Source: Anaerolineaceae bacterium
GTDB taxonomy: Bacteria; Chloroflexota; Anaerolineae; Anaerolineales; Anaerolineaceae
Length of the DNA stretch: 39,095 bases
Assembly: GCA_012797695.1 (NCBI GenBank)
Contig: JAAZOQ010000187.1
Coordinates: 1-39,095 of the forward strand
Direction: 5' to 3'
Shown here: one piece after another, positions 28,168 to 36,765 of the stretch
How the letters are laid out: every line of letters starts with the position of its first letter
Numbering within the stretch: position 1 is the first letter of the stretch
Notes under the pieces: model-generated
What the model saw: the letters and a program-made list of their open reading frames with translations, nothing else
What the model was told of the DNA's origin: nothing
Database searches by the model: none
Made by a program: the position numbers and the translations under genes

Positions 28168-28185
28168 ATTTATCAGGAGGAGCTT

Positions 28186-30039
28186 GTGAACCAACTCGTC
28201 GTATTGCCTCTGGAGGCTCTCGGCGTCGGTATTTTGTTGCAAGTTATACTGAGCCGAGTTCTTTCTCCTAAATGGAAAGGCTGGCTGGCTTTTCTGGCTG
28301 GCGTCACTGCACTGATAGCTATTTTGGCACTGCTTCCTACGATCATTCAGGGTTCAACAGTTAACCGGACCCTCTTTTCTTGGGATCAAAATATTTCCTT
28401 GCAATACCATGTGGATGGGTTGAGCTTAATCTTTGCTCTGATGGCTACCGGAATCGGTTCTGCTATTTTGCTTTATTGCATTCAGTACATTGCCCATGAG
28501 CCAGAAGGCATCACCCGCTTCTACGTTTTGATGCTCACCTTTATCGCCGGACTCGTCAATCTGGTCTTTTCAGCCAATCTCTTACTGGTTTATCTGAGCT
28601 GGGAAGTCATTGGCTTATGCTCTTACTTTCTGGTGGGCTTCTGGTACAAAGAAACTGTGGCCGTCAACGGCGCGCGAAAAGTGCTGGTCATGACCCATAT
28701 TCCCGGCTATGGATTGCTCGCCGGCATCTTGCTGCTCTACCATCAGAGCGGTACTTTCGTCTGGACAGATCCTTCCATCAGCGCGGCTTTCACTACCGGC
28801 ATTTTCGTACTTATGCTGGTCGGTGCAATGGCTAAATCAGTCATGTTCCCGCTGCATACCTGGATCCCCGAGGCCATGAATGCCCCGACGCCAGTTTCAG
28901 CGCTGCTGCATTCCGCCTGCTACGTCAAAGCGGGCGTGTACCTGATAGCACGTATGTACTCGTTGGCCCATTGGCCGCATGCCTGGAATATCGTTGTGAT
29001 CACTTTGGGCTGCGTCACCATCTTTGTGGGAGCCATTTTTGCTCTGGCCCAAACCGATATGAAACGTCTGCTGGCCTACTCGACCATCAGCCAGCTTGGT
29101 TACATCATCACCGGTCTGGGGTTAGGCACCAATCTGGGCATCGCTGCCGGTCTGTTCTACTGCTTGAGCCACGGCCTCTTCAAAGGGACTCTGTTCCTGT
29201 GTGCCGGCGCCGTGCAGCATTCCACGGGTACCCGTGATATGCGTCGTCTCGGCGGCCTTGCCGCCAAAATGCCCTGGACAGCACGTATCTGGCTGATCGC
29301 GACCGCTGCCATCGTCGGCGTGCCCCTTACCAATGGGTTTGTCGCCAAATGGCTGCTGTTGGATGCCGCTCTGGACGCAAACATGACCATCGTGGTCATC
29401 GTTGCCTGGGTCGTCAGTGTAATCACAGCAATCTACATGCTCAAGGCAACCGTCAGCGTCTTCTACGGCGAAATGCCGGCCTGGTTGAAAGAAAGCCACG
29501 TCCACGATGCCGAACCTTCCATGTTAGGCGGGATGGGCATCTTGGGTTTTCTGTGCCTGCTCTTTGGCCTGGCCCCACAAATTCTCTTCAAAGGCCTGGT
29601 CAACCCGGCAGTCACTGCCCTCGGTTTCGACTGGAAAATCACCCTTACCTGGTTCGGTCTGCAAACCAGCTCCGCTGGCGTACAGGTCACGTTGGGCGCC
29701 GCGATCGCTCTGGTCGCGTTGCTCTTCGGTGCATTGATCTTTGCCATGACCCGCAAGAGTCGTGTGGTCGCCAATAATGTGGCCGTCTTCACCGGTGGTG
29801 AACCGCTCACCGACAACGCCGGAATGCGCGCCGTGGACTTCACCGTCGTGGCAGAATCCAATCTAGCCCCAGTTTACAAGATCACCGACCCAGACCCCAT
29901 CTATTTTGGCCTTTGGAATGGAATCAAGAAGCTGGCCAACGGGTTTGCTGTTGTCATGGATCCGATCAGCGAGAAATTCCCAATTTGGGCTTCTGCTCTG
30001 CTGATCGTGGTTGTCTTTGTGATTGTCTGGTTCATTTAA
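28186..30039 (+). CDS. NuoL/HyfB-like antiporter-type membrane subunit, group 4 hydrogenase
   Basis: GTG start after AGGAGG; LLVYLSWEVIGLCSYFLVGFWYKE, VMFPLHTWIPEAMNAPTPVSALLHSACYVKAGVYLIAR, DMKRLLAYSTISQLGYI. Confidence 0.92.
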   Translation: MNQLVVLPLEALGVGILLQVILSRVLSPKWKGWLAFLAGVTALIAILALLPTIIQGSTVNRTLFSWDQNISLQYHVDGLSLIFALMATGIGSAILLYCIQYIAHEPEGITRFYVLMLTFIAGLVNLVFSANLLLVYLSWEVIGLCSYFLVGFWYKETVAVNGARKVLVMTHIPGYGLLAGILLLYHQSGTFVWTDPSISAAFTTGIFVLMLVGAMAKSVMFPLHTWIPEAMNAPTPVSALLHSACYVKAGVYLIARMYSLAHWPHAWNIVVITLGCVTIFVGAIFALAQTDMKRLLAYSTISQLGYIITGLGLGTNLGIAAGLFYCLSHGLFKGTLFLCAGAVQHSTGTRDMRRLGGLAAKMPWTARIWLIATAAIVGVPLTNGFVAKWLLLDAALDANMTIVVIVAWVVSVITAIYMLKATVSVFYGEMPAWLKESHVHDAEPSMLGGMGILGFLCLLFGLAPQILFKGLVNPAVTALGFDWKITLTWFGLQTSSAGVQVTLGAAIALVALLFGALIFAMTRKSRVVANNVAVFTGGEPLTDNAGMRAVDFTVVAESNLAPVYKITDPDPIYFGLWNGIKKLANGFAVVMDPISEKFPIWASALLIVVVFVIVWFI

Positions 30040-30054
30040 ACGGATGAGGTTACG

Positions 30055-31245
30055 ATGAATTCACTCTTTTTTCAAACAGTAACTTCAACGAGCAGTGAGC
30101 TCTGGGATTGGGTCTTTGCTGGCGCTTTCCTGGTATTGATGATCGTCATTGGCCTGTATTCGGCTGCCATTCCCCAGGGAAAACGCAGCTGGAGTATCCT
30201 GGCCGCCCTCATCGGAATACTGGCGATCGCCGGCCTGGTTGTCGGTGAAGGCTGGGCACGGATTGCCCTGCTGGATGCCGCCGCTTTCGTTGCCGTAGCG
30301 CTGGTCTGGAATCAAGGAACGCCGGCCGCTAAATCCGCCGCCAAGACCTATCTGATCTTGATGATCATCGCTGTTGCCTTTCTGGGCGCAGGGATGGCAC
30401 TGGTCGGGGAAGGCAATGAGCTGCCCGTTTTCCCGCTGGATAAGATCGCTGCCGGACTGCTAATCGCTGGCTTTGCGGTGAAACTGGCCCTGGTGCCGTT
30501 CTATTTCTGGCTGCCCAAGGTAACCGAACATTCCAGCCCCATGACATCCGCGCTGATCATCTCCATTGTCGACATCGCTGCCTTTTGCGAGATGGCCCAC
30601 CTGCGCATCACAGCCGCCTGGGTCTTTACTGATTACGCAATTCTCTGGTTGGTACTGGCATTGCTGTCCATGTTCGGAGGAGCCCTGTTAGCTCTGGCCC
30701 AAAAGAACATCAAACGCATGCTTGCTTTTTCAACCATTGATGACATGGGCTATCTGGTGCTGGGAACGTTGGTCGGCACCCAATATGGTTTGAACGGTGC
30801 TATTCTGGCCGCTTTAAGCCACGCCTTCTTCAAGGTGCTTCTCTTTGGCGCAGTAGGCGTAGCTGAAAAACAACTCGGCCACGATCTTACGCTTGAGGAT
30901 CATGGCGTCGCCGCCCGAAACCCCTACAACGCTGGCGTCTTTATTTTGAGCGCCATCGGCATGATCGGCGTCCCTCCCTTCTTTGGTTTCATCGGCCGCT
31001 GGCGGCTGTACCTTTCCGGCCTGGAATATGGCGGAGTGGCTCTGGTGCTCACCATGGCTGCCGCTACCGCGCTGGCTTTGCTTTACTACGTCCGAGTCAT
31101 TCACCGGGTATGGTTGGGGAAACCTGCAGAAGAAACTGCCTCCACCCCCGCGCCGAAACTGGCAGTGATCGTTCTGGTCATCCTTTTGCTCGGCATGCTG
31201 GCAGTGGGGCTTTACCCCAACTGGCTCTCCACCCTGATCGGGTGA
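30055..31245 (+). CDS. NuoN/HyfF/MrpD-like membrane subunit (short, 396 aa)
   Basis: LVPFYFWLPKVTEHSSPMTSALIISIVDIAAF, KNIKRMLAFSTIDDMGYLVLG, ALSHAFFKVLLFGAVG. Confidence 0.88.
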   Translation: MNSLFFQTVTSTSSELWDWVFAGAFLVLMIVIGLYSAAIPQGKRSWSILAALIGILAIAGLVVGEGWARIALLDAAAFVAVALVWNQGTPAAKSAAKTYLILMIIAVAFLGAGMALVGEGNELPVFPLDKIAAGLLIAGFAVKLALVPFYFWLPKVTEHSSPMTSALIISIVDIAAFCEMAHLRITAAWVFTDYAILWLVLALLSMFGGALLALAQKNIKRMLAFSTIDDMGYLVLGTLVGTQYGLNGAILAALSHAFFKVLLFGAVGVAEKQLGHDLTLEDHGVAARNPYNAGVFILSAIGMIGVPPFFGFIGRWRLYLSGLEYGGVALVLTMAAATALALLYYVRVIHRVWLGKPAEETASTPAPKLAVIVLVILLLGMLAVGLYPNWLSTLIG

Positions 31246-31260
31246 AATCTTTGATAGGGT

Positions 31261-31731
31261 ATGCATATGAATCCATTTAAGAAACTCATGCAAATCTCCC
31301 GCGGCAAATCTCCCTGGATCTATTGCCTGAATACCGGTGCCTGCAACGGCTGCGACATCGAGATTGCCGCCAGCCTGACCCCACGTTACGATGCCGAGCA
31401 ACTTGGCGTCCGCCGTGAAGGCAGCCCCAAACACGCTGACATTCTGGTAGTTTCAGGCCCAGTAACGCTGCGGACTCGTGATGCTCTGCTCAATATCTAC
31501 GAACAAATGCCCAACCCCAAAGCCGTGGTCGCCGTAGGCTCATGCCCGGCTTCCGGGAACGTTTTTGCTGGCAGCCCCACTATTTTTGGCGCAGTCGACC
31601 AGTTCATCCCGGTGGATGTCTACGTGGCCGGCTGTCCTCCCCGCCCGCAGGCAATTCTGCAAGGAATTGCTGAAGCAGCCGGAATTCTGGCTGCCGGGAA
31701 GCAAAAAAATCTTATGGAGGCGAAGAAATGA
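31261..31731 (+). CDS. [NiFe] hydrogenase small subunit (HycG/NuoB-like)
   Basis: NTGACNGCDIEI, VAVGSCPASGNVF, VAGCPPRPQAIL: four cysteines of the proximal cluster. Confidence 0.92.
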   Translation: MHMNPFKKLMQISRGKSPWIYCLNTGACNGCDIEIAASLTPRYDAEQLGVRREGSPKHADILVVSGPVTLRTRDALLNIYEQMPNPKAVVAVGSCPASGNVFAGSPTIFGAVDQFIPVDVYVAGCPPRPQAILQGIAEAAGILAAGKQKNLMEAKK

Positions 31732-32636
31732 ATCTCTGGCTCGCCTATTTGATCGCTTTGCTGTTATGGCCTGGCCTGATCGGTGCCACTTTGCTCGGAT
31801 GGTTGTACATGTGGTTCATCCGTAAACTGTCGGCACGCTTTCAGGGCCGACAAGGGCCGCCTTTTTACCAGCCTTTCTTCGATTTCATCAAATTGCTGGG
31901 AAAAGAAAACATTGTCCCGGCTGGGATCAATCGAGTGCTTTACTATGGGCTGCCCATTTTATCGCTGGTCTCGATCGTCTTTGCCCTGGCCCTGATTCCA
32001 GTACCAGGGAACCCGATCCAATCTTTCCCGGGAGATCTCATCGTTTTCATCTATTTACTTGAGACACCAGCCCTGTGTGAAATTCTGGCCGGGTTCAGCA
32101 CACGCTCTCCCTATGGTCAGGTGGGAGCCTCTCGTGAAGCCATGATGAGCCTGGGATACAACGTGCCTTTCCTGGCCGCCGTGATTGCTGTAGCCGTCCA
32201 TGCCGGCAGCTATAACCTGAACGTGTTAGCCAAAACGCCGCTTTCATGGGTCAGTCTGGCTGCTGCAGTAGCCTTCTTCCTCTCTCTGCCCGCTCGCTTG
32301 AAGAGCAATCCGTTCTCGATTGCCAATGCCGAACAGGAAGTGGTGGCAGGGGCTCACACCGAATACAGCGGTATCGCTTTGGCCCTCTTTGAGCTGAGCC
32401 ATACGCTGGAACTGGTAGCCATGATCAACCTGTTCGCCGTGCTTTTCCTCTCACCGATCACCTCAGGTTGGGTGACCGGGGTGGCATACCTGCTGCTCAG
32501 CGTCCTTCTGATCGTGTTGATTACCCTCATCGGCAACGCAACTGCCCGTCTCAAACTCAACCAGGCTTTCCGCTTTTACTGGCGTTGGGGAGCAGCAGCA
32601 GCCGCAGTAGCCATCGTTTTCGCGTTCATTTTCTAA
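31728..32636 (+). CDS. HycD/NuoH-like membrane subunit
   Basis: SARFQGRQGPPFYQPFFDFIKLLGKENIVP, YGQVGASREAMMSLGYNVPF; ATGA overlap with upstream gene. Confidence 0.92.
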   Translation: MNLWLAYLIALLLWPGLIGATLLGWLYMWFIRKLSARFQGRQGPPFYQPFFDFIKLLGKENIVPAGINRVLYYGLPILSLVSIVFALALIPVPGNPIQSFPGDLIVFIYLLETPALCEILAGFSTRSPYGQVGASREAMMSLGYNVPFLAAVIAVAVHAGSYNLNVLAKTPLSWVSLAAAVAFFLSLPARLKSNPFSIANAEQEVVAGAHTEYSGIALALFELSHTLELVAMINLFAVLFLSPITSGWVTGVAYLLLSVLLIVLITLIGNATARLKLNQAFRFYWRWGAAAAAVAIVFAFIF

Positions 32637-32642
32637 AAAGGA

Positions 32643-33179
32643 GTGAAAATGAACATTCTTCATATCTTGTCTCAAAATTTCAATCACGGCTCACGTACTC
32701 GTCGGCCTGAAGATGCAGTTCCCTACCCGAAAGACTTCAGAGGCAGGCTGCTGCACAACACCAATTTGTGTACAGCCTGCGGCACCTGTGTGTACGCCTG
32801 CTCTCCTGGGGCCATCACCATCGACACCAGTGAAGGCAACGTTGCGAACTGGGATTACACCGAAGATCGCTGTACTTTTTGTGGTTTTTGTGTGCAGTAT
32901 TGCCCCACTCACGCTCTAAGTTTCGAACAGGTTTCTCCGAAGCCCATCAATGAACGGGTGGAACATTATCTCTTTCATGAGATCGAACTGCAGCCATGCC
33001 GCCAATGCGGTAAACCTGTGCAGATGATCCCCCTGGAAACTCTGGAACAGCTCTATGGTCATCCCCTGCCGGCCGAAATCGCAGAAACGCAAGGTCTATG
33101 CGAAAACTGCCGCCAGCAATTGATCAGCAAACGTTTCCTCAATGCTCTGGTTGTCAAAGGAGACCGTAAAGATGACTGA
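32643..33179 (+). CDS. HyfH/NuoI-like 2x[4Fe-4S] subunit with extra C-terminal Cys motif
   Basis: LCTACGTCVYACSPGAI, RCTFCGFCVQYCPTHAL, then PCRQCGKP...GLCENCRQQL. Confidence 0.9.
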   Translation: MKMNILHILSQNFNHGSRTRRPEDAVPYPKDFRGRLLHNTNLCTACGTCVYACSPGAITIDTSEGNVANWDYTEDRCTFCGFCVQYCPTHALSFEQVSPKPINERVEHYLFHEIELQPCRQCGKPVQMIPLETLEQLYGHPLPAEIAETQGLCENCRQQLISKRFLNALVVKGDRKDD

Positions 33180-33597
33180 CTATAACAACCTGCTCCAACA
33201 ACTCCCGGGAGCCACCTCTCTGGTACAAAAGAAAGACGGCTGGTGGATGATCGCGCCACGGCTGGATGTGCTGGAAATGGCCCAAAAGATGAAAGAATGG
33301 GGAGCCCGCTTCAGTACTATGACCGGAAGAATGATCTCGGAAGAAGAAACCGCAGTCATTTACCACTATTGTCTGGAAAATGTTGCTTACAACATCAAAG
33401 TGAACACGCAAGGCAATAAACTTCCCTCGATCAGCGTCATTCTGCCCGCAGCAGATTGGATCGAACGTGAGATTCAAGACCTCTTCAAGGTCGAATTCAC
33501 CGGTCACCCGCATCCCGAGCGATTGTTACGACCCCTGCAACTGGAACCCGGTCTCTTCCGTGAAATTGGCGGTGCGAAAGAAAAGAAGGAGAACTAA
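33172..33597 (+). CDS. NuoC-like (HycE N-terminal type) subunit
   Basis: Start MTDYNNLLQQ at 33172; ISVILPAADWIEREIQDLFKVEFTGHPHPERLLRP. Confidence 0.88.
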   Translation: MTDYNNLLQQLPGATSLVQKKDGWWMIAPRLDVLEMAQKMKEWGARFSTMTGRMISEEETAVIYHYCLENVAYNIKVNTQGNKLPSISVILPAADWIEREIQDLFKVEFTGHPHPERLLRPLQLEPGLFREIGGAKEKKEN

Positions 33598-33599
33598 TT

Positions 33600-34679
33600 A
33601 TGCCTTACACCATTCCGATTGGCCCTTACCACCCTGCTCTGGAAGAACCCTACAAGATCAACGTCACCTGCCAGGGAGAAAACGTCCAAGACGTTGATAT
33701 CGCCATTGGGTTCAACTTTCGCGCCATCGAATTGCTGGCCCAACGGCGCAACTACCTGCAAGACGTCACCCTGGTCGAACGCGTCTGCGGTATTTGCTCG
33801 AACGTGCATACCATGACCTACTGTATGGCGGCTGAATCCATCGCGGGAATCGAATTGCCGCGACGGGCTGCCTACATCCGCGTGATCATCGCCGAACTGG
33901 AACGTTTGCACTCTCACCTGCTCTGGTCCGGCGTCGCCGCCGAACTGATTGGCTACCAAACCATGTTCATGGAAATCTTTGCCCTGCGCGAGCTGGTCAT
34001 GGATGTGCTCGAAGCCATTTCGGGGAACCGCGTCAATTACGCCATGAATGTCATTGGCGGCGTCAATCGCGACATCAATGATCCCGACGATATTCTGGCG
34101 GCCGTACGCAAAATCAAAGCCACCGTCGAAAAAGTCGTGATCCCGATTTTCACCACAGACGCCACGGTAAAAGCACGTACTGCCGGCGTGGGTATCCTCA
34201 CCCGTGAAGATGCCCTGGCCTACGGCACAGTGGGGCCCACCGCCCGGGCTTCTGGTCTGGAGCTGGACCTCCGCTGTGATCTGCCTTATGCAGCTTATGG
34301 AGAGCTCGGCGTCAATCGTGTAGTACAAACTTCCGGAGATGTCTTTGCCCGTGTTGTTGTCCGCGCTCTGGAAATTCTCGAAAGCATTCGCCTGATCGAA
34401 AAAGCGCTGCAAAACTTGCCCAAAGGTCCCATCCGCATCGAGGATCTGTTCCCCGTCATCCCGGCCGGCGAAGCAACCGCCCGTGCTGAAGCGCCACGCG
34501 GAGAAGTGTTTTACTACATTGCCTCAGACGGCAGTGACATTCCGTTACGGGTGAAAATTCGCACGCCAACCTATGCCAACATGCCGTCTGTTCGCGCGAT
34601 GAGCCAGGGTCAACAACTGGCAGATATGCCATTGATCCAGGCTTCGATCGACCCCTGTTATTCCTGCACTGACCGATAA
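33600..34679 (+). CDS. Group 4 [NiFe] hydrogenase large subunit (NuoD/HycE-like)
   Basis: N-terminal ERVCGICSNVHT and C-terminal DPCYSCTDR: all four Ni-ligand cysteines present; ends exactly at DPCYSCTDR. Confidence 0.93.
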   Translation: MPYTIPIGPYHPALEEPYKINVTCQGENVQDVDIAIGFNFRAIELLAQRRNYLQDVTLVERVCGICSNVHTMTYCMAAESIAGIELPRRAAYIRVIIAELERLHSHLLWSGVAAELIGYQTMFMEIFALRELVMDVLEAISGNRVNYAMNVIGGVNRDINDPDDILAAVRKIKATVEKVVIPIFTTDATVKARTAGVGILTREDALAYGTVGPTARASGLELDLRCDLPYAAYGELGVNRVVQTSGDVFARVVVRALEILESIRLIEKALQNLPKGPIRIEDLFPVIPAGEATARAEAPRGEVFYYIASDGSDIPLRVKIRTPTYANMPSVRAMSQGQQLADMPLIQASIDPCYSCTDR

Positions 34680-34740
34680 AGGAAGATGTCATTTATTGGT
34701 GATTACCAAAACCTTTTATTGGGGTAATTGAATCGTCTTC

Positions 34741-34895
34741 GAGGAGAGATATCGGTCGTTTACTGTTGCCCGGTGACCCTTTACTGTCAGTCCTCCTACA
34801 CCGAGCAAATGCGGGTGTCAAGGCGCAAACCACTCAGCAAGAAATCAGGCTTCTCCTGGATGGGAGCCCTGAGCATGTCTTAAGTGGTTTGCGCC
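34741..34895 (+). ncRNA. Putative structured RNA/leader element between hydrogenase and xdhC
   Basis: Perfect 13-bp inverted repeat GGCGCAAACCACT (34822-34834) / AGTGGTTTGCGCC (34883-34895) enclosing a nested hairpin; adjacent ACACC/GGTGT hairpin (34798-34818); possible GAGGA/TCCTC pairing (34741-34745 / 34791-34795). Confidence 0.5.
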
Positions 34896-35007
34896 GCGAC
34901 AATTAATGAGAAATGTAATTTTAAAATGAAGAAGAATAACCTTCTTCTCACTCAATAAAGCCGTAAAATACTAATAGACGAATCCCTTTAGCAAAGGAAA
35001 AGAGATC

Positions 35008-36063
35008 ATGCGAGAAGTCATAGCTGAAATCAAAAACTGGCAAAAAGATGGAAAACCTGTTGCGATAGCAACCAATGTGAAACGCAATGGCATGTCGCTG
35101 CGCCCCTTGGGAGCCAAGATGGCCATGACTGATCAGATGGATATTGCCGGGTCAGTCACAGGCGGCTGCATCGAAGGAACAGTCTATGAGGAAGCCCAAA
35201 AGGTGCTCCACACGCACCAACCCCACCTGCTACATTATGGCGTCACCGGCGACGAAAAACCCTGGGACATTGGTTTGAGCTGCGGCACCTCATTGGACGT
35301 TTTCGTTGAAGATCTGAACTCCGCTGCCTGGCAAACTCTCTTCCCCTCTGTTCAAGAAGCATTGCGAAAGAATCAACTGGCTGCGGTCGCGACGGTAATC
35401 GTTGGTACCGGATTGGGCAATAAAATGATGGTTTATTCCGATGGACAGTGTCTGGGTGATCTTGGAAATACCCAATTAAATGAAGAAGCCAAGGCCTGGA
35501 TCAAGGAATTATTCACTACCCAAGAAGTCAACTGGAAAGAATTTACAATCGCGGGCGAAGCTGTAGAAATCTTCGCCGATCTGCTTATCCCAGATGCCCG
35601 GATGATCATTATTGGTGCTGCCCACATTGCCATTCCGCTGGTGGAAATGGCCAAAGTCATGGGTTTCTACACCATCGTCATCGATCCGCGCGAAGCCTTT
35701 GCCAACCGTGATCGGCTCCCCAGCGTAGACGAGTTGATCGTGGATTGGCCCTCCACAACGCTTGAAAAATTGAATCTGGACGAATCAAGCTACGTCGCCG
35801 TCATCAGTCACGATGAAAAGCTGGATAACCCTGCCCTGGCAGTAGCACTCACTCGCCCTACCCGTTACGTGGGCGTGTTAGGGACCAAAAAAAATGTTGC
35901 CAAGCGGTTAGAAACTTTACGTGAGCTAGGTGTCAGCGAAGAACAACTCAAAAAACTACACGCTCCAATTGGGCTGCACATTGGGGCCGAAACCCCTGAA
36001 GAGATCGCCCTATCGATTCTGGCAGAAATGGTGACTGCCAGACACGGAATTTCGAAAGCCTGA
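35008..36063 (+). CDS. xdhC: XdhC/CoxF-family Mo-hydroxylase maturation protein
   Basis: MREVIAEIKNWQKDGKPVAIATNVKRNGMSLRPLGAKMAM, GSVTGGCIEGTVYEEA, GLSCGTSLDVFVE; Rossmann IIGAAHIAIPLVEMAKVMGFYTIVIDPREAFANRDRLP; GLHIGAETPEEIALSILAEMV. Confidence 0.92.
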   Translation: MREVIAEIKNWQKDGKPVAIATNVKRNGMSLRPLGAKMAMTDQMDIAGSVTGGCIEGTVYEEAQKVLHTHQPHLLHYGVTGDEKPWDIGLSCGTSLDVFVEDLNSAAWQTLFPSVQEALRKNQLAAVATVIVGTGLGNKMMVYSDGQCLGDLGNTQLNEEAKAWIKELFTTQEVNWKEFTIAGEAVEIFADLLIPDARMIIIGAAHIAIPLVEMAKVMGFYTIVIDPREAFANRDRLPSVDELIVDWPSTTLEKLNLDESSYVAVISHDEKLDNPALAVALTRPTRYVGVLGTKKNVAKRLETLRELGVSEEQLKKLHAPIGLHIGAETPEEIALSILAEMVTARHGISKA

Positions 36064-36071
36064 ACTGACTC

Positions 36072-36113
36072 AAGGATTCACCGCAGATCTATCTCGGTGA
36101 ATCCTTTTTCTTT
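36072..36113 (+). terminator. Rho-independent terminator after xdhC
   Basis: AAGGATTCACCG (36072-36083) / CGGTGAATCCTT (36095-36106), perfect 12-bp stem followed by T-rich tract. Confidence 0.85.
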
Positions 36114-36114
36114 G

Positions 36115-36120
36115 TATAAT
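36115..36120 (+). promoter_or_regulatory. Possible -10 element TATAAT for the MocA-like gene
   Basis: TATAAT 28 nt upstream of ATG 36148; no clear -35. Confidence 0.35.
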
Positions 36121-36147
36121 GGAAATCTGTGGAGAAATAAGAACACA

Positions 36148-36750
36148 ATGGATCAATGCACTGACAATCAAATCGCCGGGATCATTCTGGCTGCTGGAGC
36201 CTCTTCTCGAATGGGGCAGCCCAAAGTACTTTTAGAATGGCAGGGAGAAACCCTGATCCATCGGGTCGCCCGCACTGCATTATCGGCGCGTCTGGGGCCC
36301 GTTATTGTTGTCGCCGGCGCGCTCTCTCCCCAGATCGAGCAAGCTCTCCCCCACCTGGATATCCAACTCGTGGCCAACCCCAATTGGTCAGCCGGGCAAA
36401 GTACCTCTGTCCGCGCCGGTATCCAGGCGCTGCCGCAAGACACTCAAGCCGTCGTCTTTCTGCTTGGGGATCAGCCATTCGTTACAGTGGAATTAATTCA
36501 GAAACTAATAGAAACTTACCAGAAAACTCGGCCTGAGATTCTGGCCCCCTTTGTCAACCAGAAACGCATCAACCCGGTGATCTTTGATCGATCCGTCTTT
36601 CCGCACTTACTTGAGCTGCAGGGAGACGCTGGGGCACGCAGCCTGTTCGCTCAATTCCCTCCAGCGGTCATGCCCTGGAATGATGAAAGAGCAGGCTTTG
36701 ACATCGATACACCAGAAGATTATGAGAAACTAATCCATACTGCGGAATGA
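36148..36750 (+). CDS. MocA/MobA-like nucleotidyltransferase (molybdenum cofactor; DVU_1551-like)
   Basis: IAGIILAAGASSRMGQPKVLLEWQGETLIHR, VFLLGDQPFVT, LQGDAGARSLF, DIDTPEDYEKL; ATG 36148 preferred over 36097. Confidence 0.88.
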   Translation: MDQCTDNQIAGIILAAGASSRMGQPKVLLEWQGETLIHRVARTALSARLGPVIVVAGALSPQIEQALPHLDIQLVANPNWSAGQSTSVRAGIQALPQDTQAVVFLLGDQPFVTVELIQKLIETYQKTRPEILAPFVNQKRINPVIFDRSVFPHLLELQGDAGARSLFAQFPPAVMPWNDERAGFDIDTPEDYEKLIHTAE

Positions 36751-36765
36751 TGTTCAAACATTGGG

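Noticed and set aside
28186-34679. Respiratory complex I (nuo)
   Set aside because: Large subunit retains both CxxC Ni-binding motifs and there are no NuoEFG/AJK genes, so group 4 hydrogenase fits better.
34686-34727. Tiny ORF MSFIGDYQNLLLG after the large-subunit stop as a leader peptide
   Set aside because: Start codon only 2 nt from the purine-rich stretch and just 13 codons; no support beyond chance.
34928-34947. GAAGAAG/CTTCTTC short inverted repeat before xdhC as terminator
   Set aside because: Only 7 bp, AT-rich stem, no U-tract; too weak to call.
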